NCBI GenBank assembly: GCA_902779075.1
Contig: CACZAK010000018.1
Coordinates: 1-64,000, forward strand
Source: an uncultured bacterium
Lineage (GTDB): Bacteria > Verrucomicrobiota > Kiritimatiellia > RFP12 > UBA1067
DNA length: 64,000 nucleotides
Reading direction: 5' to 3'
Position 1 is the stretch's first letter; each line of letters starts with the position of its first letter. Of this stretch, positions 62,990-64,000 are shown one piece after another. The notes beneath the pieces are model-generated. The model was not told the origin of the DNA. It did not search any database and saw only the letters and a list, made by a program, of their open reading frames with translations. The position numbers and the translations under genes are program-made.

Positions 62990-63055
62990 TTTTTGACATT
63001 CGACATTCGGCGACCGACAATCGAAACGACATTCCGACATTTCGACAAGCCACCG
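62990..63055. repeat. Degenerate CGACATT-type simple repeat between dhaL and lsrF
   Basis: Variants of CGACATTC / CGACAATC / CGACATTT follow each other through most of the 101-bp gap. It resembles other degenerate runs at 54808; function unknown. Confidence 0.45.
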
Positions 63056-63063
63056 ATTACTAC

Positions 63064-63666
63064 TTACTCCGCGAAGCAACTCCAAATGTCGGCGTTGGAG
63101 GCGCTGCCTGCGTCGATGGGGCCGATGGAGCGTTCGCCGAGGTTCTTCGCGCGGCCGAACTTCGCCTGCATCTGCGCGGTCGCCTCGCTGCCGGCCTTCG
63201 CGGCGGCGGCGGCGGCGGTGAACATCGCCTGCTCGCCTTCGGCGGCGTGGGCCTTGAGGGCCTCGATTGCCGGGATAAGCGCGTCCATGAACGTCTTGTC
63301 GCCCACCTTCGCCTTCGTGGCGAAGCCGAGTTCCTCAAGACCGGCCGCGAAGAGATCCGCGATGCCGGGAGCGTCCAGCTCCGTCACGCCGGCGTCCACC
63401 GCGTCCGCCATGCCCTCGAAGAGCGTACCGTAGAGCGAGCTCGTGGAGCCGGAGACGTCGGATTCGAGGTGGTTCACCATGTCGGTGAGCAGCGACTTGA
63501 AATCCGCACCCTGCGCGGCGGCGAGCGCGCGCGTGGCCGCGACGATCGCCTCGCCGTGGTCGCCGTCGCCGCCAGCGGCGGCGTCGAGCGCCGAATAGTC
63601 CTTCTCGCGGGCGGCGATCTTCTCGGCCGCCCGCGCCCAGACCTGCTTGAACTGGTCGAGTGTCAT
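63064..63666 (-). CDS. dhaL: Dihydroxyacetone kinase subunit L (ATP/ADP-binding)
   Basis: 200 aa. Mg-ADP site GGDGDHGEAI near 30-40, VSGSTSSLYGTLFEGMADAV near 75-95, and the C-terminal loop KNLGERSIGPIDAGSASNADI. DhaL carries the nucleotide used to phosphorylate dihydroxyacetone held by DhaK. Start at ATG 63666 suits the family; the open frame to 63801 lies in dhaK. It lies 11 bp after dhaK and 101 bp before lsrF. No DhaM phosphotransferase subunit is visible, so ATP-dependent action is also possible. Confidence 0.92.
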   Translation of the reverse strand: MTLDQFKQVWARAAEKIAAREKDYSALDAAAGGDGDHGEAIVAATRALAAAQGADFKSLLTDMVNHLESDVSGSTSSLYGTLFEGMADAVDAGVTELDAPGIADLFAAGLEELGFATKAKVGDKTFMDALIPAIEALKAHAAEGEQAMFTAAAAAAKAGSEATAQMQAKFGRAKNLGERSIGPIDAGSASNADIWSCFAE

Positions 63667-63677
63667 GGTCGTTCCGT

Positions 63678-64000
63678 TCAGAGGGTCGTCCAGTACGGAG
63701 CGTTGGCGGGAGCCGCCAGGTACTTCGCACACGTATCGCAGCACTTGCAGAGGATCATCTGGAAGCCGGCCATTTCCTGGACGGTGAGAAGCTCGTCGCA
63801 CTTGCCGGGCAGCACGGTCACGCCCATCGCCTCGAGCATGGACTTCGCCTTACGGTAGCAGATGAGCATTTCCATCGTGGTGGTGGAACCGGAGCCGTTG
63901 ATGAGCAGGAGGGCTTTGTCGCCGGAGGCGATCTTCGTGGCCTTCACGAGCGAGGGAAGCATCTTCTCCACGGTCTCGTCGGCCGTGCACATCTTCAAGA
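63678..64000 (-). CDS. dhaK: Dihydroxyacetone kinase subunit K, C-terminal part (cut by window edge)
   Basis: The frame is open to the right edge; about 107 residues are visible. VEKMLPSLVKATKIASGDKALLLINGSGSTTTMEMLICYRKAKSMLEAMG, then LLTVQEMAGFQMILCKCCDTCAKYLAAPANAPYW, match the DhaK C-terminus (in other DhaK the equivalents are GGTPLMEL and TSLDMAGFS). The His that binds dihydroxyacetone lies outside the window. It is the first gene visible of a dhaK-dhaL-lsrF set. Confidence 0.88.
   Translation of the reverse strand, partial: LKMCTADETVEKMLPSLVKATKIASGDKALLLINGSGSTTTMEMLICYRKAKSMLEAMGVTVLPGKCDELLTVQEMAGFQMILCKCCDTCAKYLAAPANAPYWTTL

Overview
The window reads as a chromosomal segment of a GC-rich, Gram-negative anaerobe of the PVC superphylum, most likely a gut-type Kiritimatiellota (a Lentisphaeria relative is the main alternative). 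The evidence is indirect: very large secreted LamG / autotransporter-repeat proteins, many glycan-active enzymes next to housekeeping genes, a secretin-GspF-prepilin cluster, an EamA/feo/tpiA neighbourhood and a FeoB-associated Cys-rich protein. No rRNA or tRNA gene was seen. Many long ORFs on the opposite strand of real genes are mirror ORFs caused by high GC and are left out.

Layout. 1-20,400 (minus strand): a heparinase-like protein cut by the window edge, a phosphodiesterase-LamG enzyme, a 1319-aa LamG protein, then a three-gene block that is the most novel part: two large paralogous unknown proteins (1184 and 455 aa) flanking a CesT-like type III secretion chaperone, followed upstream by a GH10 enzyme, a DUF4143 ATPase and a 1513-aa LamG protein. 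20,980-26,516 (plus): gspF-gspD-pilin-pilin. 26,455-34,288 (minus): uxuA, a large GH106-like glycosidase, a sodium:sugar symporter and xylB, a hexuronate/pentose utilisation operon. 34,298-46,326: B12 radical SAM, DUF481 outer-membrane protein, cdsA, an adenine methyltransferase with a 42-residue remnant of a XamI-like endonuclease, purA, TPR protein, M48 and M60 metallopeptidases. 46,445-53,441: GH92, recJ, RND pump. 53,551-58,283: outer-membrane barrel and the feo iron operon. 58,387-64,000: EamA transporter, tpiA, rsmE, glycosyltransferase, lsrF, dhaL and the end of dhaK.

Main points for a second look: (1) the chaperone plus two candidate effectors, which share an upstream bipartite element with identical 9-bp spacing and an AACC...CGTGTA layout like ECF/hrp boxes; (2) a FeoB with a roughly 280-residue, cysteine-rich, internally duplicated insertion; (3) families of short palindromic repeats that sit inside reading frames; (4) a shared C-terminal domain on the two giant LamG proteins; (5) a restriction-modification locus whose nuclease is reduced to a stub; (6) an extended -10 promoter signature, in three genes so close to the start codon that the mRNAs should be nearly leaderless. 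Everything here comes from reading sequence by eye; no database search was run. Family names rest on recognised motifs, and positions inside proteins are approximate.
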